DNA from: Orobanche coerulescens
Lineage: Eukaryota; Streptophyta; Magnoliopsida; Lamiales; Orobanchaceae
Assembly: GCA_033398695.1 (NCBI GenBank)
Contig: CM065802.1
Span: 210,199,096-210,263,095 of the forward strand
Direction of reading: 5' to 3'
Length of the DNA: 64,000 bases
The position numbers and the translations under genes were made by a program. Shown piece by piece: positions 34,839 to 45,914 of the stretch. Within the stretch, counting starts at the first letter, position 1; the number at the start of each line of letters is the position of its first letter. Below the pieces are notes generated by a model. That model was not told where the DNA came from, made no database searches, and was given only the letters and a program-made list of their open reading frames with translations.

Positions 34839-35269
34839 GCAAATCCAAGGACTGGATGTGGATTACTATTATCATTTTGTAATATTGAAAAGTTTTTAGT
34901 TCAGATTTTTATTGTAGTTCGGATTCTGCAGGTTGTGGTTTTCGGTTCGGTTTATCATTGATTCTAGAACTAGTTCCAATTTTCGCTATCTTTATAATTA
35001 TGCAGATTCTTGAGTTTGCATTGATTTTACGCATTGTGCATGTTTTTATTGCATTCTTCGTGTTTTTCCTAACTGCACTTCGCATTAAATTTTGGCACGG
35101 TAGATTTTCACAATCTGCAAAATGTATTCTTTCTGCAGAATTTCTATCTTTTTCTGCACCGTTCAATGATTTTTTGCACTTATTTCAGCTTGAATATTTA
35201 TACAATATCATATGTTTGTTGCTGCATAGTTTTATTAAATTTCATTTGTAATTAGAAACTAGAATATAT
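34839..35269 (+). other. hAT 3' untranslated/intervening DNA
   Basis: AT-rich DNA without a convincing coding signal lies between the duplicate exon and the right subterminal repeats. Confidence 0.5.
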
Positions 35270-35458
35270 TTTAGGTGGTGCTTGAAAAACGGATTCGGAT
35301 AGTATCCGTATCCGGATAATATCCGCCGGATACGGATTCGGATAGTATTTCCTTCATATTTTCGAATTCGGATACGAATTCGGCTGTAGATTATACTTTT
35401 CGGACTCGGATTCGGATATTGGTATATCCGTAACCGTATTATCCGTTTGCCAGCCCTA
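35270..35458 (+). repeat. Right subterminal and terminal repeats of hAT
   Basis: Multiple GGATTCGGATA and ATCCGTATCCGGATAAT words in both orientations lead to the right end GTTTGCCAGCCCTA. It mirrors the left end. Confidence 0.75.
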
Positions 35459-36492
35459 CTTGCTGCCAGCATTTCGCTGGCAGCTTTTTTTTTTAGCTTT
35501 TTACTTTTTATTTTTATTTTTAATTTAATTTACTTACTTATAAATATACTAAATTTTTATAAAATAAAGAAATACAATATTTAAATAGATATATTGTATA
35601 TGATGATTCATAATATAAATATATATTATATTAAAAATAGATAAATACAATTATAATAATATCAAAAAAAATTGTGTAAAAATGTATTATTTAAATAGAT
35701 AAATATTATACATCATGTTTATTAAATACATTACGTAAGATAATACAAAAAAGTAGAGAAATACAATTATGATAATACAAGAAAAAAATTAATTCTTTCA
35801 CGACATGGAGTGCAAAAGTTCATTATATGAATTTTGCCGATTTATATACGGAAAGGCCCATGCTGGGTCATAATTGTAACGAAACCATTGCGGATGGTTA
35901 AGAGGTAATGGAGAATTTTCTTGTAATTCTACTTGGACGTAGTGATTACCGACCAATGCCATCGCACTTATATTATGTTGTTATTATCATTCATTGTTTA
36001 AGAGAAATATGATTTGTCGAGATTTTTAAGAGTATAATCTTGATATATAATTTTTTAATTTTTTACTATATGAATAAACTTTTTTTTAAAATAAAAATTA
36101 TATATTAAAATTATACTTAAATTAAACATCTCGAAAAGTATAATAACATAAAAACAAAAATTTAAAATTTTAATTTTTATGTGTCAAAATAGTTTTGGGT
36201 GATTCTGGCGTAATCTTGGGGTCGAATAGTTGACTCGAGAGAAAATTAGGTGACTCGATTATGTGACTCATATGTATTTTGTGTTAATCGAATATGTGAC
36301 TCAAATATGTTGCTCGAATAGATAACTCGAATTCATTAAGTAAATATCAAATTTAATAATTTAAATAAAAAAAAATGTTAAACTTAAGACAACAATAAAT
36401 ATTCTTATATTCAAAATGAATGTACGTACTCATTTATCCTCTAATTTTATGGCATACATCATATATATATTTTACTTCTTTATCTCAAGCAC
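35459..36492. other. Unassigned AT-rich intergenic DNA
   Basis: Strongly AT-rich with no coding signal. Near 36220-36330 a loose repeat built on GTGACTCGAATATG occurs about five times. Nothing else is recognisable. Confidence 0.5.
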
Positions 36493-36500
36493 ACTCTTAT
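36493..36500. other. Target-site duplication (left) of the non-autonomous hAT
   Basis: ACTCTTAT lies directly left of the terminal repeat TAGAGGTGGGC. The identical 8 bp lies at 62659-62666 right of the other end, 26 kb away. Eight bases is the hAT standard. Confidence 0.92.
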
Positions 36501-36720
36501 TAGAGGTGGGCAAAAAAACCGAAACCGAAACCGAAACCGGAATAAAAATTGAAACCGAAACCGGTCAAAATCGGTTTTTGACCAAAACCGGTTCGGGTTG
36601 TCTCGAAACCGGCGGTTTCTACCCGGTTTACATTTTTCCGTTAGAAACTGGTCCAAACCGGTTTTTAGGGTAACCGGTTTCGGAAACCGGGTTGAAAAAA
36701 CCGGTTTGAAACCGGTTTTT
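36501..36720. repeat. Left subterminal AACCGG repeats of the non-autonomous hAT
   Basis: Dense CCGAAACCG, AACCGGTTT and GAAACCGG words, many of them palindromic, follow the terminal repeat. The partner region is 62455-62658. Confidence 0.8.
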
Positions 36721-36820
36721 GCATGTATCCGTTATGTGTCCGTTTTTTTTTTCAAAAATGTGACCGTTTTTTGCCCCTTTTTTTACCATTTTGCCATCCC
36801 TAAACCAACTATAAATACCC

Positions 36821-37239
36821 TAAATGTTTGAATAATAGTTGATGTTGTAATGAGTTTATTTAATAAAAGTTTGTTTTAAATTCTAAATGTTTGAATAATA
36901 GTTGATGTTGTAATGAGTTTATTTAATAAAAGTTTATGTTTTAAATTCTAAATGTTTGAATAAAAGTTGATGTCGTAATGAGTTTATTTAATAAAAGTTT
37001 ATGTTTTAAATTCTAAATGTTTGAATAAAAATTGATGTTGTAATGAGTTTATTTAATAAAAGTTTATGTTTTAAATTCTAAATGTTTGAATAAAAGTTGA
37101 TGTTGTAATGAGTTTATTTAATAAAAGTTTATGTTTTAAATTCTAAATGTTTGAATAATAGTTGATGTTGTAATGAGTTTATTTAATAAAAGTTTATGTT
37201 TTAAATTCTAAATGTTTGAATAAAAGTTAATGTTCTAAT
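36821..37239. repeat. 65-bp tandem repeat inside the non-autonomous hAT
   Basis: About 6.5 head-to-tail copies; the word TAAATGTTTG starts at 36821, 36884, 36949, 37014, 37079, 37144 and 37209. The unit contains TAATGAGTTTATTTAATAAA. The Sirevirus inserted in the last copy; its continuation resumes at 62373 with GAGTTTCTTTAATAAA. Confidence 0.93.
37235..37239. other. Target-site duplication of the Sirevirus (CTAAT)
   Basis: CTAAT precedes the left LTR and is repeated at 62368-62372 after the right LTR. Confidence 0.92.
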
Positions 37240-38648
37240 TGTTAGGAATACTTGTTAGATTTTGATGATGTCATTAATATAAAATCAAATGTTTATTACT
37301 TGGCAAAAATATAAGGAAGAACCAAATGAGTATCTTCCATAGGCCAAATATGTTAAGTATAAAACTTGGCATAATGTAAAGAAGAACCAAATGAGTACCT
37401 TCTGTAGGCCAAAAATTAGTTAGGCTAAAATCGGCTAAGTACTGAGTACAGCTAAGTTCATCAGAGAGGATCAGTCGAGTCGAGTCAGAGTAGTCCTGGT
37501 CAACATAATTTATCAGAGAAGTTTGACCAGACTGCAGCCAAGGTACCTCAGGGAAGTCACCTGATCAGATAAGTCACAAACAAGGAACAATGCAGAGAGG
37601 TCCCGATCACAGAGATGTTAGCCGCTCATCACCTAGTCAAGTCAGCCAAGTACTCCAAAGTCCACGTCAGCATGCGTTGAAAAGTCAAGTATTACGGAAA
37701 GTCACATGCAACGTGAAGAGACAAATTGGAGTGATTCCCGCTAGAGATATGATTTAAATAAATCATCCGGACCCACCTTGAAGACTTTAATCGTTTTATA
37801 TTCAAAAGATTCGGCGCTCACATGCAGAAGTCTTCACAACGGTCGGAAGATAAAATAAAATAATGGGAATCCAAATTCTTGCAACGCTCGTAAAGATTAA
37901 ACAAAGAAGTCTCCCTCCAACGGACGGATTTGTTCAAAAGATTTGCAATGGCTACAAGGAAAAAGCTCAGAGATCGTGACCTATATATATCCGAAGATTT
38001 GAAGCTGAGCAACTACCGGTGCGAACATACATTCAAACGATCAAAGCAATCAAGCAATCTAAAGCAATCAATAGCATCGTGAAAAGAGCAGTTCTAAAAG
38101 TTCATACTTAAAGAAGCTCTTAGTTGGAGAAGACAAAAACTCTTGTCTATAATCCTGAGTACGGGGTACTTCACTGGTTGAAGTAAGAGACTGTAAAGGC
38201 ATCCAAGGATCGAGGATCAAGAGGTGCAAGGCAGTCAAGTGTGTACAACGGCATGGATTTCCACTGGTTGGAAGCTGTTGTAGTGTCGTTTGAATCACTG
38301 TAATATTTATCACTGGTTGAGAATTATAGTGAATTCATCTCCAACTGGTTTGGAGAAAAGTGGATTAGTAGAGGATTACCCCACCTCTGATACCACTATA
38401 ATCACCTGCGTTCTTTACTGTTTTATTGCATCATACTTTTAACTGCTGCATTCATTGTTAAGTGTTTCATTAGTTGCTTTCTATTCGTCATCAGCTGACT
38501 TCCGCATATATTAAAGAACAAACGACTCCAAGTCATTTGTTTACCTTCCAGCTGAAGAAACTCACTCTTCATGAAAAGGAGTTTAAGAGTTTCTACAAGT
38601 CTATTCACCCCCCCTCTAGACTTGTACCTGGACGACTTGTGACCTACA
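37240..38648 (+). repeat. 5' LTR of the Sirevirus (1409 bp)
   Basis: It runs from TGTTAGGAATACTTG to GTGACCTACA and is nearly identical to 60961-62367. A TATA match (CTATATATATCC, about 37981-37992) lies upstream of a leader-like stretch. Short inverted matches around CACTGGTTG recur four times near 38170-38350. Confidence 0.94.
37981..37992 (+). promoter_or_regulatory. TATA box of the Sirevirus LTR
   Basis: CTATATATATCC, about 740 bp into the LTR, is preserved in the 3' LTR at 61701. It is the only strong TATA match in the central LTR, so transcription probably starts about 30 bp downstream. Confidence 0.55.
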
Positions 38649-38650
38649 AG

Positions 38651-38663
38651 TGGTATCGGAGAG
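38651..38663 (+). other. Primer binding site (initiator tRNA-Met type)
   Basis: TGGTATCGGAGAG starts two bases after the LTR end. It resembles TGGTATCAGAGC, with two changes. Confidence 0.88.
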
Positions 38664-38726
38664 GTTGGTTCATTTATTTCACGAACCAGATCTATATCAG
38701 ATATATATCTTTACTCTCACTTTATA

Positions 38727-39011
38727 ATGGAACACATGCACTCTAGACTCCCTGTGTTTTCAGTTGACGAGTATGATCTGTGGAAGATAAGGATGCAGGC
38801 ATACTTATCTTCGATTCATGACGACATGTGGTGCATCATCGAGGACGGTCCATTCATCTTTGAGAAGGACAACACAGCAGAGGAGATCGCAGCAGGGAAG
38901 CCAGAGAAGATTCCTAAGAAGAGGACAGAGCTGACTCCCGAAGAAAGAAAGCTGGCCAATCTTGATAACCGGGCCAGAGATGTGTTATATCAAACTCTTG
39001 ACAAATCCACC
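38727..39011 (+). pseudogene. Sirevirus gag, N-terminal part
   Basis: The start codon at 38727 (MEHMHSRLPVF) opens 95 codons before the solo LTR insertion. Features are SVDEYDLWKIRMQAYL, typical of the copia Gag N-terminus, and LTPEERKLANLDNRARDVL, matching the Sirevirus Gag signature. Gag forms the particle shell. The frame at 39011 is in register with the continuation at 42422. Confidence 0.9.
39007..39011. other. Target-site duplication of the solo LTR (CCACC)
   Basis: CCACC is repeated at 42417-42421 on the other side of the solo LTR. Confidence 0.9.
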
Positions 39012-39599
39012 TGTAATATCCGCAATTTTCGATTTTCGGTAAATTTCTTTTTTCGGCCGAAGACCGTTTTGACGACTCGCTCATGACCGTTTCGTCATTC
39101 TGAGAATGATTAAGTCTACACTTTTTGATATCCGAGTTCGTTTCGATGTCGTTTTGTTGAGTTCCGTGCTTTTTAGCGACTTTTCCGCACTTGAGTTCGA
39201 TTCTTGCGAATCTCGTTCGAAACTGCTGTTTCGAGGTTCCCGTAAGTCCGTTTAACTTTGTTAGACGTGTTGTGAACTTAGGTTTGGTTATTCGATCACG
39301 TATCGTGATTTCCGGGCGTTTTGGGCCATTTTGTAATTTCTTGAAAGTTATGGGAATCCGTATCTGTAATTGTTGTCTCGACCCGTTTCTTGGTCGCATA
39401 TGATTAATTATTGTATTACGTTTTCATTTCGAGTCGTTGATGTCGTCTGCGAACTTTTCGTCGTGTTCGTTCCGTGCGTTTTCGGAAATCGAGGCGTCGG
39501 GTCGTGGCGGCCGAAAGCACCGTCGACCGGGTGCGGCATCTGCCTGGCGTTAGGTAATCGCCGAAAGGTGCATGGCAGAACCGGCGAGCGCATGCTATG

Positions 39600-40001
39600 G
39601 CCGACATCGCTGCGCTAGCTCGGCAGATGTAGCGCACGCTGCCGAGTCACCAGCAGACGCTATCGCCCGGGCAGGGATTACGAGGTTGTGGACTCTGGCC
39701 AGATCGGGCAGTAGCGCACGCCATCGTTGGCCGTAGCGCACGCTAACCGGCAGGGTAGCGACGCCGTCGGCCGACTAGCGACGTTACAGGGTGAGTTTGT
39801 TAGTCCAAAGTGGCTACCGGACAAAGCCGCTAGCGCGCAGCTTCCGGCCGTAGCGCACGCTAGCGGAGTCGCGGCGAGTCATGGCGGCACTGGTCGTTGG
39901 TCCGGGTCATGCGGGCCATGGCCGAGAGTGCTCGGCCGCATCGCCGATAAGCGCACGCTAGTCCGGAAGGCTAGCGCACGCTAGTTCCGCCCAAGATATA
40001 A
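39600..40001 (+). promoter_or_regulatory. Solo LTR U3: TAGCGCACGCTA repeats and TATA box
   Basis: A GC-rich stretch holds about seven copies of GTAGCGCACGCT or close variants. The last two lie just before AAGATATAAATG (about 39992-40003), a TATA match. The repeat core TAGCGCACGCTA is nearly palindromic. The layout matches the other LTR families here. Confidence 0.6.
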
Positions 40002-42017
40002 ATGATGCATCAATGACTTTCTCACCATTTTTTATTTCATTTCTCTTCTGGCCTCATGGGCCGGGTTTGAGGAGACGAAGTCATGTTGTTTAACAACAAA
40101 TCCATGAAGTTCTTGAGTTCATAACATCAATCAATCATCCGTTATCATCCTTTGATCCAGCGAATCAAGGTAATCTTCCTTAGAACCCTAATTTCGTGAA
40201 TTTGGGGGTTTTTGCATTTTCGTCGGATTCGTTCCATGTTGTTGATTAATTCATGATGGGTATGATTAATCTTGGTAGTATTCTTGTGTTTAACATCATT
40301 TAATCCATTGTTCTTCGTCGAATCGAAGTATATTTCTTGATTTCCTTCGAATTGACTTTTTGGGGGATTTGTCCTCGATCTCGTTTTTCATCCGTTTTCG
40401 ATGGATCGATTATGGTTAAATCATGTTGTTAAACATATTCTATGGATTGTATATCCATATTTCAACTTGGAATTCCATTTTCGTGATTTGACGGAACGAA
40501 TCGTGTTCTTGGCCGTTTTGGGGGAAATCCTTGAACCTTCGTCATTTGTTCTTTGAATTCAGCGGCTTTGGGTCATACTTTGGAATTCATTTTCGTTGTT
40601 ATTGTTTTCGTTCGTAGTTCATTGTTGTGGATTGTCGTTCGGTGGAGTCGGCGAGTTCGTAGTCGGTTCGTGCCAACCTACTTCGGCTGATTCTCCGCGT
40701 TGTGGTTATTCGAGGCAAATACCTTGTCCATACTATTCTTGTTTTGTGGATATGATAATTAGTGATCATCTTGGTGTGTCTGTTTATTTGTTTGAAATGA
40801 GTTTTCAAAAGATTCGGCTAGCATCGTTAAAGGCTCACTTTCAAAACGCGTGTGTTTTGTAAATTTCGTAGGTTGTAAGTGACTACGTGAATCCTTTAGA
40901 TATATTTGGTGTTATGTTTCGCTTGATAATGCGTGCGTACGTATATTGCTTATTTCCGTCGCGTTATGGTTGACGAGCGTGTTGTTATTTATTCGTGTGG
41001 TCGTGGACTGACGGATGAATTATGTGAACTGGTGTATTGATTTGATAATTGTTACACGATTGACTGTGTGCTTGATGTTTGTGACAATGTGAATACTTGT
41101 TATTGAGAGACGTCATATCCGGGAGCCTCTGAGGGCGGGGCGTGTACTCCGGCCTGGTGTACGCTGCAATGTGCGGCTCCATATGGGTGGTGAACACCAG
41201 TGTTACATAATGCGTGCGTCAAGGGGCGGCTCTTGTGGGAGTGATCGCTGGCGCAGTAACATGTTCAAGGAGCGGCCAACATAGTGGAGTGAACGCCGGT
41301 GCACAGGTGCGCAGTGGAGGCGCCTGGCAGGCTTATTGGTTACGGATATTTGAGTGATAGCTAAGACCCCGTTACCGAATGATTATCGTATTTCAAAATT
41401 CTTTCAACTCTTTTCAAATGCTGGTCTCGATATAGACCGTGAGTTATGTTTTCTGAAAGTGTGTTTCAACTTGTTTAAAAATGTTGGTATCAGGGTTAAT
41501 TAACCAAGGACATTTGACGAGATCTCCGAGGGTTAATTAATCAGGGGTCTTGAGCAGTTTTTGGGCGAACGAAAGGCTGTGTCCTTGATTATACTGTGTT
41601 GACATTTTGTGTTTTGGGGCGAGGACCCCGAGTGATGTTGAGATGTTTGATCTCGTGTTGATATTATTTGGATTGGGTCGAGAACCCCGTGGGAAATATT
41701 TGTGAAGACTCGCTTGTGTTGATTGAATGGTTTTCTTGCAAATTGCTTTCCGCCTATTGGACGAGGACCCTGTTGATTTTGGAATGAGTGGGATTTGATA
41801 ACCCTAAATTGTTTTCTATTAAAACTCTCGATGGCACTTTAAACGGTTTTATAAATTGTTTTTCCTTGATTTGTGATCTTTCGGTTTTGCAGTGTTTTAC
41901 CCAAATTCATGCCTCGGGAAGTACTTTTCGTTATGTGGAATCTTTGAGGATTTCTTGGTTATTGTTATTCATGGAATGTGAATTGTATGGATCGTATTTT
42001 CACTTTGTTCTTGCACT

Positions 42018-42059
42018 AGCAAAACAGTGGAGTTTTGCTAACCCCCGAGTATTCGGGGG
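42018..42059 (+). promoter_or_regulatory. Twin hairpins in the solo LTR
   Basis: AGCAAAAC/GTTTTGCT (42018-42039) and CCCCCGA/TCGGGGG (42042-42059), identical in sequence and spacing to 30464-30505. Confidence 0.5.
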
Positions 42060-42421
42060 GTGGATGTCTATTTTTGCATTCAGGTTTTGGAGCATAGCAC
42101 AGGGTCGGCACGAAGGATGATGAAAGATGAACGATACTAATCACACGAGGATCCGTTGATGTCGTATTGGTCTAGTTGTATTTTCTTTTCCGCCGCAAGA
42201 TCTTTTCCCGTTGTACGGAGTTTATCAGATTTTGACTTCGCGGGTATGTGTTTGGAATTGAGTTGAATGTTATTATTGAAAGACCAAGTCGGTCTACTGG
42301 GTCATTTTAGCCTCAAAGGCGATGTTTAGATGTTTGATTTTAGTTATCAGCCTGGTAGATCCTCGAGGAGAGGGTCTACGGCGTGTAATATCCCTGAGTG
42401 GATTGGGGGTGTTACACCACC

Positions 42422-43663
42422 ATGGTCAAGATCAAGAACTGTAAGAATGCCAAAGAAATCTGGGACACATTAGCCCTAATGTGTGAAGGAACGGAGCTGA
42501 TCAAGGAAAACAAGTTGTCAATTGCTATCCAAAAATTTGACAACTTTAAAATGAAGAATGGTGAATCCATAGATCAAGTGGACACAAGGTTCACTGAAAT
42601 TATTAATGAGATCAACTCCCTCGGCAAAACCTATGGCAACAGGGAAATGGCACTAAAGGTTCTCAGATCTCTCAACCCCGAATGGAGCATGAAGACCGTG
42701 GCCATGAGAGAGTCCAAGGACCTGAATAATATAAAGATCCAGGAGTTGTTCTCTAATCTGAAGGCTTATGAGTTCGAGCTTCCAAGTTCATCCTCAACTG
42801 AGCCTGCAGAGAAGGAAATCGCATTTGCAGCCGAGTCCCCTGCCAAGAGCCTATCTGATGTAAAGCCTCCAAATCCATTAGATTTTGAGGAAGAAATGAC
42901 GTTTATTATGCAAAGGTTCAGCAATTTTAGAAAGAACTACTCCAAATACAAGAAAAATTATAAGGAGAATCCAAGAAGGAACCAGAAGGCTGGAAGCTGG
43001 AAAGTAGAATGCTACAACTGTCACAAAACAGGACATATCCAAATAGACTGTCCTGAGCTCAAGAAGGACGAAACCAAGAAGGAGGTGGGCAGAAAAGAAG
43101 ATAGAAGAAAGGCCCTCATCGGAGAAGACCAGGTGCATGTCGAATCAAGCAGCAGATTCTTTTCTGATGAAGATGAGGAGTATGACTGCCTGATGGCAAA
43201 CCTAGCTGGTGAAGAGGTAACTTCTAAACCCACCGGTTCAAATAATAGCTCAGCCATGTCACAAGATATGGATCTACATGAATCGGTAAATTAGTTATTT
43301 AAGGATTTTGAAACACTCAAATTTGCACACCAAACTGTATCAGCAGAGAAGACTCAGCTGCAAGATGAGAATAGGCAGCTGAAAAATGATTTCGAAAAAC
43401 TCAGCCTAGATTTAAATAAGGTTGAGATAACTGCAGCTGACTTTAAAAACCAGGCTGACGTTAATACAACTGAGATAAACAGACTAACCATTTTACTTAA
43501 AGAAAAATCAGCTGCACTTACTCATGCCAAAAACGAGTTTACTAAGCTGACACAGGTGAATAAAACTCAGGCGCAGGAAATAACCTCCCTGAAGGCGTCT
43601 CAACCCTGGAAGAATTGTGTACCAACAAAAGGCCACTATATTCCAAATCGTGCCTCGATATGA
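42422..43663 (+). pseudogene. Sirevirus gag, C-terminal part with zinc knuckle and coiled coil
   Basis: It continues the frame cut at 39011. It shows the Gag core (AKEIWDTLALMCEGTELIKE, then a VDTRFTEIINEINSLGK segment), a zinc knuckle CYNCHKTGHIQIDC (about 43010-43051, CX2CX4HX4C) and an acidic DEDEEYDC stretch. An in-frame TAG lies at 43292-43294. The same frame then continues for about 120 residues rich in Leu, Lys, Asp and Gln in heptad-like spacing (a coiled coil typical of Sirevirus Gag), ending near 43663. The TAG is probably a mutation, because the coiled coil reads through it. Confidence 0.88.
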
Positions 43664-44202
43664 TCCTCACACTCCCTCTAGTTCTAAAAGAAAATTTATC
43701 AAGGGAGAAACAATTGTCTCGACCGTTGAGCCTACATATAAACCGATATTCAAAACAGTGCAAATACCAAGTCAAATGTCTAGCCGCAATCGAGTTACAC
43801 TGTGCATCCACCTAGACAGCGACTAGGCAATGGCCTGTGCAAAAACAAGAGCCTGCATAACATGCCCACTATTACCAACAACTCCCCAAAACAGATTTCA
43901 TAATGGGAGGGGGATGGAAACCTCAAGGTTATCCAAATTACCAAAATGAACAAGTGTGGAGACCACAAAGATTTAATAAATGGTCTCAGCCTAGATTTAG
44001 AAATGGCCCACACTATCAACATTTTGAGGAATATCCGGTATACAATCCCAACAGGAGATTTAGACCTCGAACTTACACACCTTATGAGGGTTATAATAAT
44101 AATAACAATTTCTATAATCCAAGGAGAAATCAATTCTCCAGGAAACCAGCTAACCCCAAAGGACCCACACAGATTTGGGTACCTAAATCTCTGCTTGTCT
44201 GA
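43664..44202 (+). pseudogene. Gag-pol linker, Asn/Arg/Tyr-rich
   Basis: Degenerate sequence leads into an open segment (43903-44199) rich in Asn, Tyr, Arg and Pro (GYNNNNNFYNPRRNQF) that ends at a TGA (44200-44202). The next frame, with the protease, continues in the same register. A single in-frame stop thus separates linker and protease. This could be a mutation or a natural gag-pol boundary. Confidence 0.6.
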
Positions 44203-44625
44203 TTGCAGAAAAGGTGGAAGGACTACAACCACATCTCCACAAGCTCAAATTTTGTAGGTGAAGAATGGTTTGTAGACTCTGGATGCTCGAGGCATATGAC
44301 CGGGAACAAGAAGATGCTATCCAATTACACCAAAGAAAGAGGTCCCGATGTAACCTTTGGAGATAGCTCTAGAGGACAAACAAAAGGCTTTGGAGAGCTG
44401 CACCGAGGAAATATTGTGATATCCAAAGTTCATTATGTCAAAGGGCTCAAGTACAACCTCCTGAGCATAAGCCAGTTCTGTGACGAGAAAAACCTAGTAG
44501 TCTTCACCATCTGGAAATGTATGGTGATAGACATCTTATCTGGAGAAATAAAGCTACAAGGTTTCAGAAGGAGAGATGTCTACATGATTGATTGGAACAC
44601 AGGAACACCTAACTCCTGTTTTCTA
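44203..44625 (+). pseudogene. Sirevirus protease
   Basis: This is the aspartic protease domain: WFVDSGCSRHMTG (about 44266-44304) carries the catalytic Asp of the DSG triad, followed by VTFGDSSRGQTKGFG and YNLLSISQFCD. The enzyme cuts Gag-Pol into mature proteins. The domain is open over its length, but its link to integrase is frameshifted after about 44625. Confidence 0.87.
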
Positions 44626-45780
44626 TCCAAGACAAGGTTGAAAATGGATGGTTGTGGCACAAAAGACTATGTCACCCGAACTTCAAAGCCATCAACAAGA
44701 TTAGTTCTCGAAGTCGGTCGAGGACTTCCAAATGAAGCATTCAAGAAGGAAGCACTTTGTGATGCATGTCGAAAGGAAAGGCATCAGGGAATCGTTCAAG
44801 CCAGTTCAGCCTACAACGCTCACAACAAGGATCTTAGATCTACTCCACATGGATCTATTTGGTCCTATCAAGCCAAGGACTTCGAGCGGCCGAAAGCATG
44901 CACTTGTTATAGTAGATGATTATTCAAGGTACACTTGGATTATCTTCCTATATAAGAAAAGTGAAACCTTGACCAAGTTACCTGAGATGCTGAGAAGGAT
45001 CCAGAATGAGAAATCCCTATCCATAATCAAGATCAGATCAGATAGAGGAGGAGAGTTTCTCAACAAGGCGATAACTGATTACAGCGATCAGAATGGGATC
45101 CAAAGATGAGCTCTGCGGCCTGTGACGCCCAGCAGAATGGTGTTGCTGAAAGAAGGAACAGAACCCTGAAGGAAGCAGCAAGGTCCATGATTGCAGAAGC
45201 GGACCTACCCAAAAGGTTCTGGGCTGAAGCTGTCAACACAGCCTGTCACACCCAGAACAGGAGTATGATAGTAGGGAGACATGACAAAACTCCCTATGAG
45301 GTTTGGAATAATAGAACTCCTACTGTTGCTTACTTTCATGTTTTTGGTTGTAAGTGTTTCATCCACAACAATGGTAAAACACAACTAAATGCCTTTGATG
45401 CTAAAACTGATGACGGTCTCTTTATGGGATATTCTCAAAGAAGCAAGGCATATAGAGTTTTTAATAAAAGAACCTTAGTTGTGGAGGAAACACCCCATGT
45501 TGTTTTTGATGAATCTACCGTTGAGTACAGGAAACAAGTTGAGCTAATTGAGAACAAGCTCAAGTCAGCAACCCTTGAAGAAGTCATTGTTCATGACACT
45601 GGAATGGTGGAATCACCTGCAGACCAGCCTGATGACCTAACTACAGCTGCTGAAGACCCAACTGCAGATCAGACAGGATCACCAAACCTATCTGATCCAA
45701 TTGTCGGCCAAGAAGATCCAAATGAGTCGACAAAGACTCATCTGCAGATCAGAACCAACCTGCAGATGACAAGACGGTAG
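44626..45780 (+). pseudogene. Sirevirus integrase, frameshifted
   Basis: It begins with a GAG-pre-integrase/HHCC region (LWHKRLCHPNF in one frame, CDACRK in another), followed by the core: LLHMDLFGPI (first Asp), KIRSDRGGEF (second Asp) and QQNGVAERRNRT (Glu). The copia C-terminal landmarks TPYEVWNNRTP and FHVFGCKCF follow. The frame changes at least three times (near 44640, 44720-44790 and 45105), so no full integrase can be read. The last part (45600-45780) is a low-complexity linker rich in Asp, Thr and Gln. Confidence 0.87.
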
Positions 45781-45914
45781 CTGATCTAGTTGCAGACCAG
45801 AACCCAGCTGATGCAGAAATCCACCAGGGCAATCCAACAGGGGGAACAAACCCAGAGGAGGACGACATCCCCAAGTGGCTCAAAGATCACCCAATTCAGC
45901 AAATTATCGGAAAG

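Larger units (their letters stand above)
31216..35458 (+). mobile_element. hAT DNA transposon (autonomous type, decayed)
   Basis: The left end TAGGGCTGTCAAA and the right end, which reads TAGGGCTGGCAAA in reverse complement, form terminal inverted repeats of hAT type. Both ends carry dense subterminal repeats of the GGATACGGAT/CGGATTCGGAT kind. Between them is a transposase gene with a BED finger and a hAT dimerisation domain. The 8-bp flanks (TCCCGCCC and CTTGCTGC) do not match as a duplication, so the edges may have decayed or been rearranged. Confidence 0.87.
39012..42416 (+). mobile_element. Solo LTR of family B chromovirus (3405 bp)
   Basis: A single LTR from TGTAATATCCGC to GGGGGTGTTACA, flanked by CCACC on both sides and with no internal region. 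It arose by recombination between the two LTRs of a former full element (a known mechanism; inferred here). It shares its right part with 29154-30864. Its end sequences are those of the Ty3 chromoviruses in this window. Short frames inside are not conserved in the second copy. Confidence 0.92.

Noticed and set aside
38068..38313. Minus-strand frame in the Sirevirus LTR (also 61814-62032)
   Set aside because: Duplicated only because it is LTR sequence. It diverges by frameshift between the two LTRs and has no domain.
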